DNA of 64,000 bases, from contig NZ_BMZT01000001.1 in assembly GCF_014652935.1 (NCBI RefSeq), positions 62,001-126,000 on the forward strand. Reading direction: 5' to 3'. A program made the position numbers and the translations under genes. Below, one piece after another: positions 1 to 8,193 of the stretch (position 1 is the stretch's first letter; every line of letters begins with the position of its first letter). Source of the stretch: Luteimonas padinae. Lineage in GTDB: Bacteria > Pseudomonadota > Gammaproteobacteria > Xanthomonadales > Xanthomonadaceae. The notes under the pieces were generated by a model. That model was given only the letters and a program-made list of their open reading frames with translations. It did no database searches and had not been told where the DNA came from.

Positions 1-1687
1 TCGCAGGCACCTCCGGCAGCTCCACCGGCACGCCGGATGCATCGCAGCCGCCCGTCGCGCACAGCCGCTCGCGCAGCTTCGGCGTGGCCTGCACGATCAC
101 GTGGTAGATCACGTTCTGCTCCAGCGTGCCGCGGAAGGCCGTGCTGCCCGGGCCGCGCGCCCAGATGCCGACATCGTCGCCGCCATGGGTTTCCGACCCC
201 AGCGGCACCAGCGCCTCCTGCATGTAGTCGGGATGCGTGGTGTCGACGTCGGTCAGGTCGGGGCGGCCCACTGCCGGCTGCGCCTGCTTCAGGTCGTGGT
301 AGTGGCGCTTCGGCCCCGCGGGCTGGTCGTTGCTGGCGCCGGCGTAGCCCGGCCCGTTGGCATAGCTGAGGGTGGTGTAGGGCAGGCCGAGGGCGTCGCG
401 TGCCGGGCCCTCGCCGTACTCGCGCACCTTGCCGAGGATCGGGTTGCCGCGGCGCGGGTAGCCGGAAAAGCTGAGCACGTGCGAGTGATCGGCAGTGACC
501 ACGATCAGCGTGTCCTCGGCCGAGGTCATCTCCACCGCCGCCTCCACCGCGCGCGACATCGCCGCGGTCTCGTCGAGCGCGCGGTAGGCGTTGCCTTCGT
601 GGTTGGCGTGGTCGATGCGGGCTCCTTCCACCAGCAGCACGTAGCCGTCCTCGCTGTTCGACAGCGATTCGATCGCGAAGCGGGTCATGGCCTCGAGGTC
701 GGGTTCGCCTTCGGGGCCGCGGTCGCGGTCGTGCTCGTACTGCATGTGGCTGGCCTCGAACAGGCCGAGCACCGGCGAGGCGCCGCGCGCCGCTTCGAAC
801 TGCGTGGTGGTGTGGACGAACTCGCCCGCAGGATTGAGCGCCCGCCATTCGGCGATCAGGTTGCGGCCGTCGCCCCGCTTGCCGCGCACGCCGGGCATGA
901 CCTCTTCGGCGGGCAGGAACTCGCGCGCGCCGCCTGCCAGCACCACCTGCGGGCCGCCGGTGTCGCGCACGAAGTCGATGAACTGGCTGGCGATGTCGGT
1001 GCAGCCCGCCGCCTTCGCGGCGTCGGGCGTGGAGGCGTCGCTTTCCCAGTTGCGGTTCGGCACGTGCGCGTACAGCGCGGCCGGCGTGGCGTGGGTCAGG
1101 CGCGCGGTGGTGACGATGCCCGTGGCCATGCCGGCATCGGCGGCGAGCGCCAGCCAGCTCTGCACGCGCTTGCCGCGGGACTCCGCGCAATCATTCATGG
1201 CGCCTGCGCTGACGCCGATCGCGCCGATGTGGCTCTTCACGCCCGACGCCATCGCGGTCATGGTGCCCGCGGAGTCGGGCGTCTGCGCGTTGGTGTTGTA
1301 GGTGCGCGAGAAGGCGGTGGCGGGGAAGTGCTCCCAGGACAGCAGGTTCTCCTCGCCGGAGCCGCCATCCCGCTGGCCGGCGTAGATCCGCGCAGCGGCC
1401 ACCGTGGTCAGGCTCATGCCGTCGCCCACGAACAGGATCACGTTCTTCGCGCGGCCGGCGGTCGCCCCGTTGGCGGCGGCGTGGGCGGCGCCGCTGCGGT
1501 ACCACCACTGTGCGGTCTCGCCCTCGGGGCGCTGGATCGCCGGCATCTCGACGCGGATGGCGACGGGCGTCGCGGCGACAGAGGGTTCCGCTGCGGCGGT
1601 GCCGGCGGGCTGGGTGGCACAGGCGGTGGCGAGGCAGGCGCCCAGCACGGTCAGCGCGTGCCGGATCGGGAGGCGGTTGCAGGTCAT
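1..1687 (-). CDS. Alkaline phosphatase (PhoA family), lipoprotein, 3' end cut by window edge
   Basis: Phosphomonoesterase releasing phosphate from organic esters outside the inner membrane. The frame is open from ATG at 1687 to the window edge (562 codons), so the C-terminus is missing, probably only a short piece. The metal-site serine motif PDSAGTMTAM, the ADHSH motif, and THGGDDVGIWARGP with the zinc-binding His are all visible, in family order. The N-terminus has a hydrophobic stretch ending LTVLGAC, a plausible lipobox, so I predict a membrane-anchored lipoprotein; this is unlike the soluble periplasmic E. coli PhoA and the protein is longer than the 471-residue E. coli enzyme. A Pho-box-like sequence with a -10 element lies just upstream (1723-1756), suggesting induction by phosphate starvation. 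Confidence 0.9.
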   Translation of the reverse strand, partial: MTCNRLPIRHALTVLGACLATACATQPAGTAAAEPSVAATPVAIRVEMPAIQRPEGETAQWWYRSGAAHAAANGATAGRAKNVILFVGDGMSLTTVAAARIYAGQRDGGSGEENLLSWEHFPATAFSRTYNTNAQTPDSAGTMTAMASGVKSHIGAIGVSAGAMNDCAESRGKRVQSWLALAADAGMATGIVTTARLTHATPAALYAHVPNRNWESDASTPDAAKAAGCTDIASQFIDFVRDTGGPQVVLAGGAREFLPAEEVMPGVRGKRGDGRNLIAEWRALNPAGEFVHTTTQFEAARGASPVLGLFEASHMQYEHDRDRGPEGEPDLEAMTRFAIESLSNSEDGYVLLVEGARIDHANHEGNAYRALDETAAMSRAVEAAVEMTSAEDTLIVVTADHSHVLSFSGYPRRGNPILGKVREYGEGPARDALGLPYTTLSYANGPGYAGASNDQPAGPKRHYHDLKQAQPAVGRPDLTDVDTTHPDYMQEALVPLGSETHGGDDVGIWARGPGSTAFRGTLEQNVIYHVIVQATPKLRERLCATGGCDASGVPVELPEVPA

Positions 1688-1722
1688 GGAGGTCCCGTGT
1701 GGGCGGAAGTCGTGAACGCGAC

Positions 1723-1756
1723 ATTATGGCGCCCCGCAGTGTCCTGGCCATGACAC
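1723..1756 (-). promoter_or_regulatory. Pho-box-like promoter of the alkaline phosphatase gene
   Basis: On the minus strand the 7-mers GTGTCAT (1756-1750) and AGGACAC (1745-1739) are separated by 4 bases. Ten bases further comes CATAAT (1728-1723), 36 bases before the phosphatase ATG. The architecture (two 7-mers, 4-base spacer, 10 bases to the -10) equals that of the E. coli phoA promoter. The first 7-mer matches CTGTCAT at 6 of 7 positions, the second only 4 of 7. PhoB control is inferred. Confidence 0.55.
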
Positions 1757-1873
1757 CCGTCGCCCCGGGGAGCGGCAGCATCCCGATAGCGGTACCGTGG
1801 CGTTCCGCTTCCGCCGTCGCCGCCGCCCGGCGGCATGGGCTAAGGTGCGGCATTGCCGTTTCAGTGGACGCCG

Positions 1874-3214
1874 ATGAAGTCCTTCACCGCCTGGTTCAAG
1901 ATCCCGTTCTGGCAGCGGGTGGCCGCGGGCTTCGTGCTCGGCGCGATCGCGGGCTGGCTGCTGGGGCCGGCGGCGGAGACGTGGTTCGGGCCCCTGGGCA
2001 CGGTCTACGTCAACCTGATCAAGATGATCGCCATCCCGCTGGTGTTCTTCGCGGTGGTCAGCGCCGTGGGTTCGCTGGCCGGGCAGCGCTCGATCGCGGC
2101 GCTCGCGGCACGGACCTTCATCTGGTTCGCCATCACCGCGGTGCTGGCGGTGGCCGTCGGCCTGGCCTTCGGGCTGGTGCTGAAGCCGGGCGTGGGCGTG
2201 GACGCGGCCAGCCTGCAGGTGGCCGAGACCTACCGCCAGCGCGACGTGCCCGGCCCGCTGGACGTGCTGATCAACATCGTACCCGAGAACCCGGTGCGCG
2301 CCCTGGCCGCGCTGGGCGCCGGCAGCACCGAGGACGGGCAGCGGGTGATCGTGCCCAGCAACTTCACCATCCTGCAGGTGATCTTCTTCGCGGGCCTGGT
2401 CGGCTTCGCGCTGGTGCGGCTGGGGGAGAAGACGGCGGGCCTGCGTTCGCTGATGGACCAGTCGCGCGAGATGATGATCCAGGTCACCCGCTTCGTGCTG
2501 GAGGCCACGCCCGTGGGCACCTTCGGCCTGATCGCGGCGCTGGTGGGGACCTACGGCTTCGAGCAGCTGATCCCGCTGGGCAAGTTCGTGATCGCGCTGT
2601 ACCTGGCCTGCGCCTTCCACATCCTGGTGGTCTACACCGGCCTGCTGCTGGCGCACGGGCTGAACCCGCTGAAGTTCTTCCGCGGCGCGGCGCCGGCGAT
2701 GCAGATCGGCTTCGTGGCCTCGTCGAGCTTCGCGGCGCTGCCGCTGTCGCTGACCTCGGCCACGCACAACCTCGGCGTCGACAAGGACTACGCCAGCTTC
2801 GCGGTGCCGCTGGGCGCAAGCATCAAGATGGACGGCTGCGGCGCGATCTACCCGGCGCTGGGCGCGGTGTTCATCGCCCAGTTCATGGGCATCGAGCTGT
2901 CGGCGGGGCAGTACTTCCTGATCGCGCTGGCCTCGGTGCTGGGCAGCTTCGGCACCGCCGGCGTGCCGGGCACGGCGGTGATCATGGCGACCGTGGTGAT
3001 CAGCGCCGCCGGCCTGCCGCTGGAGGCGATCGGCATCCTCTACGCCATCGACCGCATCCTCGACATGATGCGCACCATGACCAACGTCACCGGCCAGGTG
3101 CTGGTGCCGGTGCTGGTGGCGAAGGAGACCGGGCTGCTCGACCGCGAGGTGTACGAGCGCGCGTCGAGCAACGTCGGGGTGGAGGAAGGCGAGGAGTCCC
3201 CGACCTCCCCATAG
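1874..3214 (+). CDS. Dicarboxylate/amino acid:cation symporter (DAACS/SDF family) with altered Na1 site
   Basis: Inner-membrane secondary transporter for dicarboxylates or acidic amino acids (GltP/DctA/GltPh family), 446 residues from ATG 1874; a TTG seven codons upstream (1853) is possible but less likely. Family landmarks are present: the serine-rich SSSFAALPLS loop near 283-292, the region at 314-322 that matches the NMDGT motif, and DRILDMMRTMTNVTG at 393-407 with the substrate-binding Asp/Arg/Asn. Two conserved positions are changed: the NMDGT asparagine is Lys318 and the threonine is Cys322 (read KMDGC), and the Asp after NVTG is Gln408. In GltPh these Asn and Asp positions belong to sodium sites, so coupling to protons or sodium-independent transport is possible (inference). 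Substrate not predictable. Confidence 0.85.
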   Translation: MKSFTAWFKIPFWQRVAAGFVLGAIAGWLLGPAAETWFGPLGTVYVNLIKMIAIPLVFFAVVSAVGSLAGQRSIAALAARTFIWFAITAVLAVAVGLAFGLVLKPGVGVDAASLQVAETYRQRDVPGPLDVLINIVPENPVRALAALGAGSTEDGQRVIVPSNFTILQVIFFAGLVGFALVRLGEKTAGLRSLMDQSREMMIQVTRFVLEATPVGTFGLIAALVGTYGFEQLIPLGKFVIALYLACAFHILVVYTGLLLAHGLNPLKFFRGAAPAMQIGFVASSSFAALPLSLTSATHNLGVDKDYASFAVPLGASIKMDGCGAIYPALGAVFIAQFMGIELSAGQYFLIALASVLGSFGTAGVPGTAVIMATVVISAAGLPLEAIGILYAIDRILDMMRTMTNVTGQVLVPVLVAKETGLLDREVYERASSNVGVEEGEESPTSP

Positions 3215-3222
3215 ACGCAGCC

Positions 3223-3391
3223 GTAGGAGCAGCTGCGACCAGACCCGCACGGGCCCCGCAATCGCAGCCGTAGGAGCAGCTACAGCTGCGACCGGACCTC
3301 GCACGGAACCCGCAATCTCAGCCGTAGGAGCAGCTACAGCTGCGACCGGACCTCGCACGGAACCCGCAGTCGCAGCTGTAGCTGCTCCTAC
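3223..3391. repeat. Cluster of REP-like palindromic repeats
   Basis: The 301-bp gap 3215-3515 holds no gene but four copies of a repeat beginning GTAGGAGCAGCTACAGC. A shortened copy is at 3223-3240, full 24-bp copies are at 3270-3293 and 3324-3347, and an inverted copy is at 3371-3391. The two full copies start a tandem unit of about 54 bp. The inverted copy can pair with any of the direct ones to form a stem. Same family as at 12903-12985 and 18454-18521. Confidence 0.9.
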
Positions 3392-3515
3392 ACGGTGTTG
3401 TGGGGTTGCGTGGGCCGGGGTCGCCCGATGCGGATGTTCATGACTTCCGGCCTCCCACGCCGGCCCCGCGCCGCGCTACTGTCGGCACCTGTCCACAAAG
3501 GGAGATGGGGGACTC

Positions 3516-4916
3516 ATGAAACTTCTCTGGCCCGCGGCGTGGCTGTCCACGCTGCTGATCGCGGCTCCGGCCTTTGCCGCCGACGCCGACCGCTGGAACA
3601 TCCCGGTCGCCACGAAGACGCTCGACAACGGTCTCACCGTGGTCGTATCCGAAGACCGCAGCGCGCCGGTGGTCGGCGTCAGCGTGGTCTACGGCATCGG
3701 CATGCGGCTCGAGCCGCGCAACCGCACCGGCTTCGCGCACCTGTTCGAGCACCTGATGTTCGAAGGCTCGGCCAACGCGCCCGAGGGCGTGTTCGACCGC
3801 GTGATCACCGGCGGCGGCGGGCGCAACAACGGCTCGACCCGCGCCGACTTCACCAACTACATCGAGATCGCGCCGTCGTCGGCGATCGAGCCGATCCTCT
3901 GGCTCGAGGCCGACCGCATGCGCATGCTCGACTTCAGCGAGTCGACGCTGAAGAACCAGCAGGACGTGGTCAAGGAAGAGATCCGCAACAACGTGCAGAA
4001 CCAGCCCTACGGCGGCTTCATGTGGATCGATATCGGCATGCAGGCCTTCCAGAAGTGGGAGAACAACCACGACGGCTACGGCAGCTTCGAGGATCTCGAG
4101 GCGGCGTCGCTGGACGACGTGAAGGCCTTCCACCGCGACTACTACGGCCCCAACAACGCGATCCTGTCGCTGGCCGGCGACATCTCGCCGGCCGAGGGCT
4201 TTGCGCTGGCGGATAAGTACTTCGGCGACATCGCGCGGCGCCCGACGCCGCCGGCGCCGGACTTCACAGAAGGCCTGAACACGCAGGAAAAGCGCATCCA
4301 GCAGGGCGACAAGCTGGCCCAGGTGCCGGCGATCGCCGCCGCCTGGAAGATGCCCGACCGCGGCAGCCCCGACCAGGCGCCGATGGCGGTGCTCGGTGCG
4401 CTGCTCGCCAACGGCGACGCCTCGCGCCTGTACCAGGGCCTGGTGAAGGGCCGCGAGCTCGCGCTCAACGTCGATTCGCTCTACGGCCTGACCAGCGAGT
4501 GGGAGTACGACGGCCCGACGCTGTTCACCGTGTTCGCGCTGTACAAGCCGACCACCGATGCCGACGCCGTGCTTGCGGCGATCGACGAGGAAATCGCCAA
4601 GGTCGTGGCCGAGGGCGTGGACGATGCCACGCTGGCGCGGGTCAAGACCCGCATGCTGGCCGACTGGTACAACGGCCTGGAGTCCTTCATTTCCCGCGCC
4701 GACGCGCTGGCCAAGCTGCAGCTGATGTGGGATGACGCCGAAGTGGTCAACCGCATCCCCGGCTGGATCGAGGCGGTGGATTCCGCCGACGTGCAGCGCG
4801 CCGCGCGCACCTACCTCACGCGCGAGAACCGCACGGTGATCGACCGCAAGCCCGAAGCCATGCTGCAGGCCGCGGCCGCCGGGCCCGGCCCCGATGCCGC
4901 CGCGACCCAGGACTGA
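3516..4916 (+). CDS. M16 family zinc metallopeptidase, catalytic subunit, exported
   Basis: Insulinase/pitrilysin-type zinc peptidase, 466 residues, with a clear signal peptide ending near AFA-AD (residues 20-23), so it acts in the periplasm. The inverted zinc motif HLFEH is at residues 75-79 and the downstream third ligand lies in VKEEIRN. ATG 3516 is preceded by an AGGGAGATGGGGG purine tract. It is followed after 10 bp by a second M16 protein that lacks the zinc motif. That arrangement is known for two-subunit M16B peptidases resembling mitochondrial processing peptidase, so the two probably form a heterodimer degrading peptides in the periplasm. Substrate unknown. Confidence 0.9.
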   Translation: MKLLWPAAWLSTLLIAAPAFAADADRWNIPVATKTLDNGLTVVVSEDRSAPVVGVSVVYGIGMRLEPRNRTGFAHLFEHLMFEGSANAPEGVFDRVITGGGGRNNGSTRADFTNYIEIAPSSAIEPILWLEADRMRMLDFSESTLKNQQDVVKEEIRNNVQNQPYGGFMWIDIGMQAFQKWENNHDGYGSFEDLEAASLDDVKAFHRDYYGPNNAILSLAGDISPAEGFALADKYFGDIARRPTPPAPDFTEGLNTQEKRIQQGDKLAQVPAIAAAWKMPDRGSPDQAPMAVLGALLANGDASRLYQGLVKGRELALNVDSLYGLTSEWEYDGPTLFTVFALYKPTTDADAVLAAIDEEIAKVVAEGVDDATLARVKTRMLADWYNGLESFISRADALAKLQLMWDDAEVVNRIPGWIEAVDSADVQRAARTYLTRENRTVIDRKPEAMLQAAAAGPGPDAAATQD

Positions 4917-4926
4917 GGACACGACC

Positions 4927-6345
4927 ATGACGATCTTCAAGCACACCCTGCTCGCCCTGGCCGTCTCCGCGCTGTCCTGCGGCGCCGCCGTCGCCGGCCC
5001 CGCCGCCGAGCTTCCCAAGGATCTGCCGCCCTACGCCGCCGACAAGCCGCTGCCGGTGCCCGACATCGCGAAGAAGACCCTGGCCAACGGCCTCGAGGTC
5101 TGGGTGGTGCCGCGCGACGGCATCCCGCGCGTGGACTACGTGCTGGCGGTGCGCAACGCCGGTTACGTCGCCGACGCCGCCGACGCGCCCGGCTTCGCCT
5201 CGCTGCTGGCGGGGCTGCTCGCCGAAGGCACGGCGAACCGTGATTCCCGCCAGATCGCCGAGTTCGCCCAGGCCCAGGGCGGCAGCGTCGGCGCCTCGGT
5301 GAGCAGCGACGGCGCGCTGGTGTACGGCAACGCGCTGGCCGCCAACGCCGGGCCGATGCTGTCGCTGCTGGCCGAGGTCGCGCGCACGCCGTCCTTCCCC
5401 GAGGGCGAAGTGAAGCTGGCCCAGGCCAACGCACTGCAGGCGCTCAAGGCCGCCGAGGCCCAGCCCGGCTTCCGCGCCAACCGCGCCCTGCTGTCGGCGG
5501 TCTACGGCGACCATCCCTACGCACGCACGCAGCAGACCGAGGCCTCGATCATGGCGGTGACGCCCGAGGCCCTGCGCAGCGAGCATGCGCGCCGCTTCCA
5601 TCCCGACCGCGCGCTGCTGGTCGTCGCCGGCCGCATCGAGGCCGACGACGCCTTCCGCTTCGCCGAGCAGGCCTTCGGCGACTGGAGGGCATCCGGCGCC
5701 GAGGTCCCGCCGACTCCGGCTGCACGCACGGAGGCCGCGCCGCAGCGGTTGCTGCTGCAGCGCGACGGCAGCGTGCAGTCGACGCTGCGCCTGGCCAGCC
5801 CCGCGGTGGCCGCCACCGATCCCGATGCGATCCCGCTGCAGCTTGCCGGCACCGTGCTCGGCGGCAGCTTCTCCAGCCGGGTGATGCAGAACCTGCGCGA
5901 GGAGAAGGGCTATACCTACGGCGCCCGCGCCGGCGCCACGTCTTCGGCGCAGGGTGGCTATGTGAGCGGTTCGGCCGACGTGCGCAACGAGGTCACCGGT
6001 GCATCGCTGACGGAGTTCTTCAAGGAATACGAGCGGATCGGCACCGAGCCGGTGCCGGCCGCCGAACTGGACGACACCAAGCGATACGTCGCCGGCGGCT
6101 ACCTGATCGGCAACCAGATGCAGGCCGCCGTGGCGGCGACCCTGGCCAGCAACTGGCTGGTGGGCCTGCCGCCCGAGTACCTGGGCGAGTTCGTGCCGAA
6201 GGTGCGCGCCGTCGACGCCGGCCAGGTGCGGGCGATGGCCGCGAAGTACTTCGCTCCTGAGCGACAGAGCATCATCGTGGTCGGCGACGGCGCCGCCATC
6301 GCCGGGCAGCTCGCGGAGTGGGGCGAGTTCAGAACGGTCGAGTGA
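4927..6345 (+). CDS. M16 family peptidase-like protein, non-catalytic partner subunit, exported
   Basis: 472 residues from ATG 4927 (GAGGA ribosome site just upstream; an in-frame ATG at 4894 would overlap the previous gene and spoil the signal peptide). N-terminal signal peptide MTIFKHTLLALAVSALSC..AVA. Two M16 repeats are recognisable, and the C-terminal half has the substrate-handling R/Y segment LREEKGYTYGARAG typical of M16B proteins. Where the zinc motif should be it reads PGFASLLAGLLAEG, with no HxxEH, so it cannot bind zinc in the usual way. By family precedent it is the structural or substrate-binding partner of the catalytic subunit encoded immediately upstream. Confidence 0.88.
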   Translation: MTIFKHTLLALAVSALSCGAAVAGPAAELPKDLPPYAADKPLPVPDIAKKTLANGLEVWVVPRDGIPRVDYVLAVRNAGYVADAADAPGFASLLAGLLAEGTANRDSRQIAEFAQAQGGSVGASVSSDGALVYGNALAANAGPMLSLLAEVARTPSFPEGEVKLAQANALQALKAAEAQPGFRANRALLSAVYGDHPYARTQQTEASIMAVTPEALRSEHARRFHPDRALLVVAGRIEADDAFRFAEQAFGDWRASGAEVPPTPAARTEAAPQRLLLQRDGSVQSTLRLASPAVAATDPDAIPLQLAGTVLGGSFSSRVMQNLREEKGYTYGARAGATSSAQGGYVSGSADVRNEVTGASLTEFFKEYERIGTEPVPAAELDDTKRYVAGGYLIGNQMQAAVAATLASNWLVGLPPEYLGEFVPKVRAVDAGQVRAMAAKYFAPERQSIIVVGDGAAIAGQLAEWGEFRTVE

Positions 6346-6384
6346 CCGTCCGGGCGCGCGCCGCAGGGGCGACGCGCGTCGGGC

Positions 6385-7257
6385 TCAGGCGGCCGCGGGC
6401 ACCGCGCGCGGCCGGTTGAGCCACCAGGCGAACCCGGCCGCGGTGAAGAACATCAGCAGGCTGTAGACCGCCGCGGGGATCGCCATCGCCGCATTGCCGA
6501 GCACGTTGAGCGCGATGAAGATCGCCAGCGTGCCGTTGTGGATGCCGATCTCCATCGAGATCGCGATCGCCTGCGGCCGCGGCAGGCGCAGCGCCAGCGG
6601 CACGGCGTAGCCGCTGCCCAGGCTGGCCAGGTTGAACAGCAGGCAGGCCAGGCCCACGGTCGCCAGCGAGGACAGCAGCACCTGCCAGGATTGCGCGACC
6701 GCCGCCGTGACCAGGAGCGCCAGCACCAGCACCGAGAGCAGGCGCAGCGGTTTCGCCGAGGCGGCCGCGAAGCCGGGCGCGAAGCGCCGCACCGCCATGC
6801 CCGCGGCTACCGGCAGCAGGATGATCGCGGCGACTTCCACCACCTTGGCCACCGGCGGCGGCACGTACTGGCCGGCGCCCATGAAGTGCTCGAGCGACAG
6901 GTCAAGGATCAGCGGCAGGGTCAGCAGGCAGAGAAGGCTGTTGATCGCCGTCAGGGTGATGTTGAGGGCGACGTCGCCGCGCGCGAGGTGGCTGTAGATG
7001 TTGGCGGTGGCGCCGCCGGGCGAGGCCGCCAGCAGCATCAGCCCGACCGCAAGCTCGGGGCGCAGCCCGAAGCCCAGGGCCAGCGCGAAGGCCACCCAGG
7101 GCAGGAACAGGGTCTGCAGCGCCAGGCCGGCCAGCGTGGCCGCGGGATAGCGGGCGACGCGGCGGAAGTCCTCAAGGGTCAGGCCCATCCCCAGCCCGAG
7201 CATGATCACGCCCAGGGCCAGCGGCAGCAGGACGTTGGTGAGCAGCGAAGCCTGCAT
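6385..7257 (-). CDS. Bile acid:sodium symporter family (BASS/SBF) transporter
   Basis: 290-residue inner-membrane protein made almost entirely of hydrophobic helices, beginning MQASLLTNVLLPLALGV. Family features are GMGLTLEDFRRV near the N-terminus, the glycine-rich ASPGGATANIYSHLARGD segment in the core, and EIGIHNGTLAIFIA in the crossover region. These match bacterial YocS/BASS sodium-coupled carriers, whose substrates range from bile acids to keto acids. The substrate here cannot be told. It stands alone, convergent with the M16 pair and transcribed in the same direction as the NlpC/P60 genes upstream. Confidence 0.85.
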   Translation of the reverse strand: MQASLLTNVLLPLALGVIMLGLGMGLTLEDFRRVARYPAATLAGLALQTLFLPWVAFALALGFGLRPELAVGLMLLAASPGGATANIYSHLARGDVALNITLTAINSLLCLLTLPLILDLSLEHFMGAGQYVPPPVAKVVEVAAIILLPVAAGMAVRRFAPGFAAASAKPLRLLSVLVLALLVTAAVAQSWQVLLSSLATVGLACLLFNLASLGSGYAVPLALRLPRPQAIAISMEIGIHNGTLAIFIALNVLGNAAMAIPAAVYSLLMFFTAAGFAWWLNRPRAVPAAA

Positions 7258-7372
7258 GGGCGTGCGTCCGGTGGCGTGGTCCGCCGAGCTTGGGGCGGGG
7301 GCGCATCCGGTGCACGCCGCGGCGCAGCGCGGTCGGGGATGGCATCGCGGCGACGCGGGCGCCGGATGCAGG

Positions 7373-7394
7373 AAGGCCGCCCGGAGGCGGCCTT
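7373..7394 (-). terminator. Hairpin downstream of the first NlpC/P60 gene
   Basis: Perfect 9-bp stem AAGGCCGCC / GGCGGCCTT with a 4-base loop, 34 bp past the stop codon of the minus-strand peptidase gene. The T tract after it is short, so termination strength is uncertain. Confidence 0.5.
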
Positions 7395-7427
7395 CAGCTC
7401 ACGCGTGCGGCGGCCGGGCCGGCGCCC

Positions 7428-8084
7428 TCAGCTGCCCAGGCCCTCGACGCGGCGCGCCTGCAGGAAGCGGTTGGCCCAGTAGCCGGTGTCCAGGCGCGAG
7501 ACGGTCACGTCGCGGCCGCTGCGCGGCGCGTGCACGAACTGGCCGTCGCCGACGTAGATGCCGACGTGGTCGACGCGGGTGCCGCGACGGCCGAAGAACA
7601 CCAGGTCGCCGGCGGTGAGCGCGGCGCGCTCGACCTTCTCGCCGTTGCTGGCCATCTCGCGCGAGACGCGCGGCAGCTCGATGCCCAGGGTGGTGCGGAA
7701 CACGTAGTTGACCAGGCCCGAGCAGTCGAAGCCCGAGTCGGGCGAGGTGCCGCCCCAGCGGTAGGGCGTGCCGAGCAGGCCCATCGCCCGCTGCAGCAGG
7801 GCCTGGATGCGGCCGGTCGGCGCCTTGTCGCCGGCCGCCAGGGCCTGGCTGGCCTCGATCAGCTGGTTCACGTCGGCGGCGCTGAGCATCGTGCGCTCGG
7901 GCGCGAGCGCGCTGCCCACCAGGGCCTGGCTGGTCGAGCCGGCGACCATCTGGTCGGCCGAATCGGCGGCCATCAGGGGGGCGGCGAAGGCCGGAGATCC
8001 GGCGAGCAGCAGGACGCTGGCGATGACGAGGGCGCGGACCCGGGAGGGTGCGCGGCGACGTTCTGGCAGGTCGGAATCGGTCAC
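7428..8084 (-). CDS. NlpC/P60 family cell-wall endopeptidase, exported
   Basis: 218 residues: signal peptide to about residue 34 (IASVLLLAGSPAFA), a 60-residue linker, then a complete NlpC/P60 domain. Catalytic Cys121 lies in GFDCSGLV, His173 in VDHVGIYVG and a third polar His185 in FVHAP. These enzymes cut peptide stems of peptidoglycan, usually between D-Glu and the diamino acid. A paralogue follows the same layout immediately upstream (8194-8754). A perfect CRP-type palindrome lies 91 bp upstream of the start (8175-8190), which suggests cAMP-receptor-like (Clp) control. Confidence 0.9.
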   Translation of the reverse strand: MTDSDLPERRRAPSRVRALVIASVLLLAGSPAFAAPLMAADSADQMVAGSTSQALVGSALAPERTMLSAADVNQLIEASQALAAGDKAPTGRIQALLQRAMGLLGTPYRWGGTSPDSGFDCSGLVNYVFRTTLGIELPRVSREMASNGEKVERAALTAGDLVFFGRRGTRVDHVGIYVGDGQFVHAPRSGRDVTVSRLDTGYWANRFLQARRVEGLGS

Positions 8085-8174
8085 GCGGTCTTCACTGTTT
8101 TTGCAGCAGGCGTGATGGTGCCGTAGAGAAGAGCCCTGTTTGTTAACTTTTCATCAGCGTTGCGTGAAGAAAAA

Positions 8175-8190
8175 TGTGATGCGGGTCACA
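8175..8190. promoter_or_regulatory. Perfect CRP/Clp-type binding site
   Basis: The 16-mer TGTGATGCGGGTCACA fits the CRP consensus TGTGA-N6-TCACA exactly. It sits in the 110-bp AT-richer gap between the two NlpC/P60 genes, 91 bp upstream of the start at 8084 and directly after the stop of the other gene. In xanthomonads the CRP homologue Clp controls many exported enzymes. Control of the peptidase gene is inferred. Confidence 0.6.
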
Positions 8191-8193
8191 AGT

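Noticed and set aside
101..1753. Very long plus-strand frame opposite the alkaline phosphatase
   Set aside because: It is the antisense shadow of a gene with clear catalytic motifs; composition is Arg/Gly/Ala-rich without any domain, as expected in GC-rich DNA.
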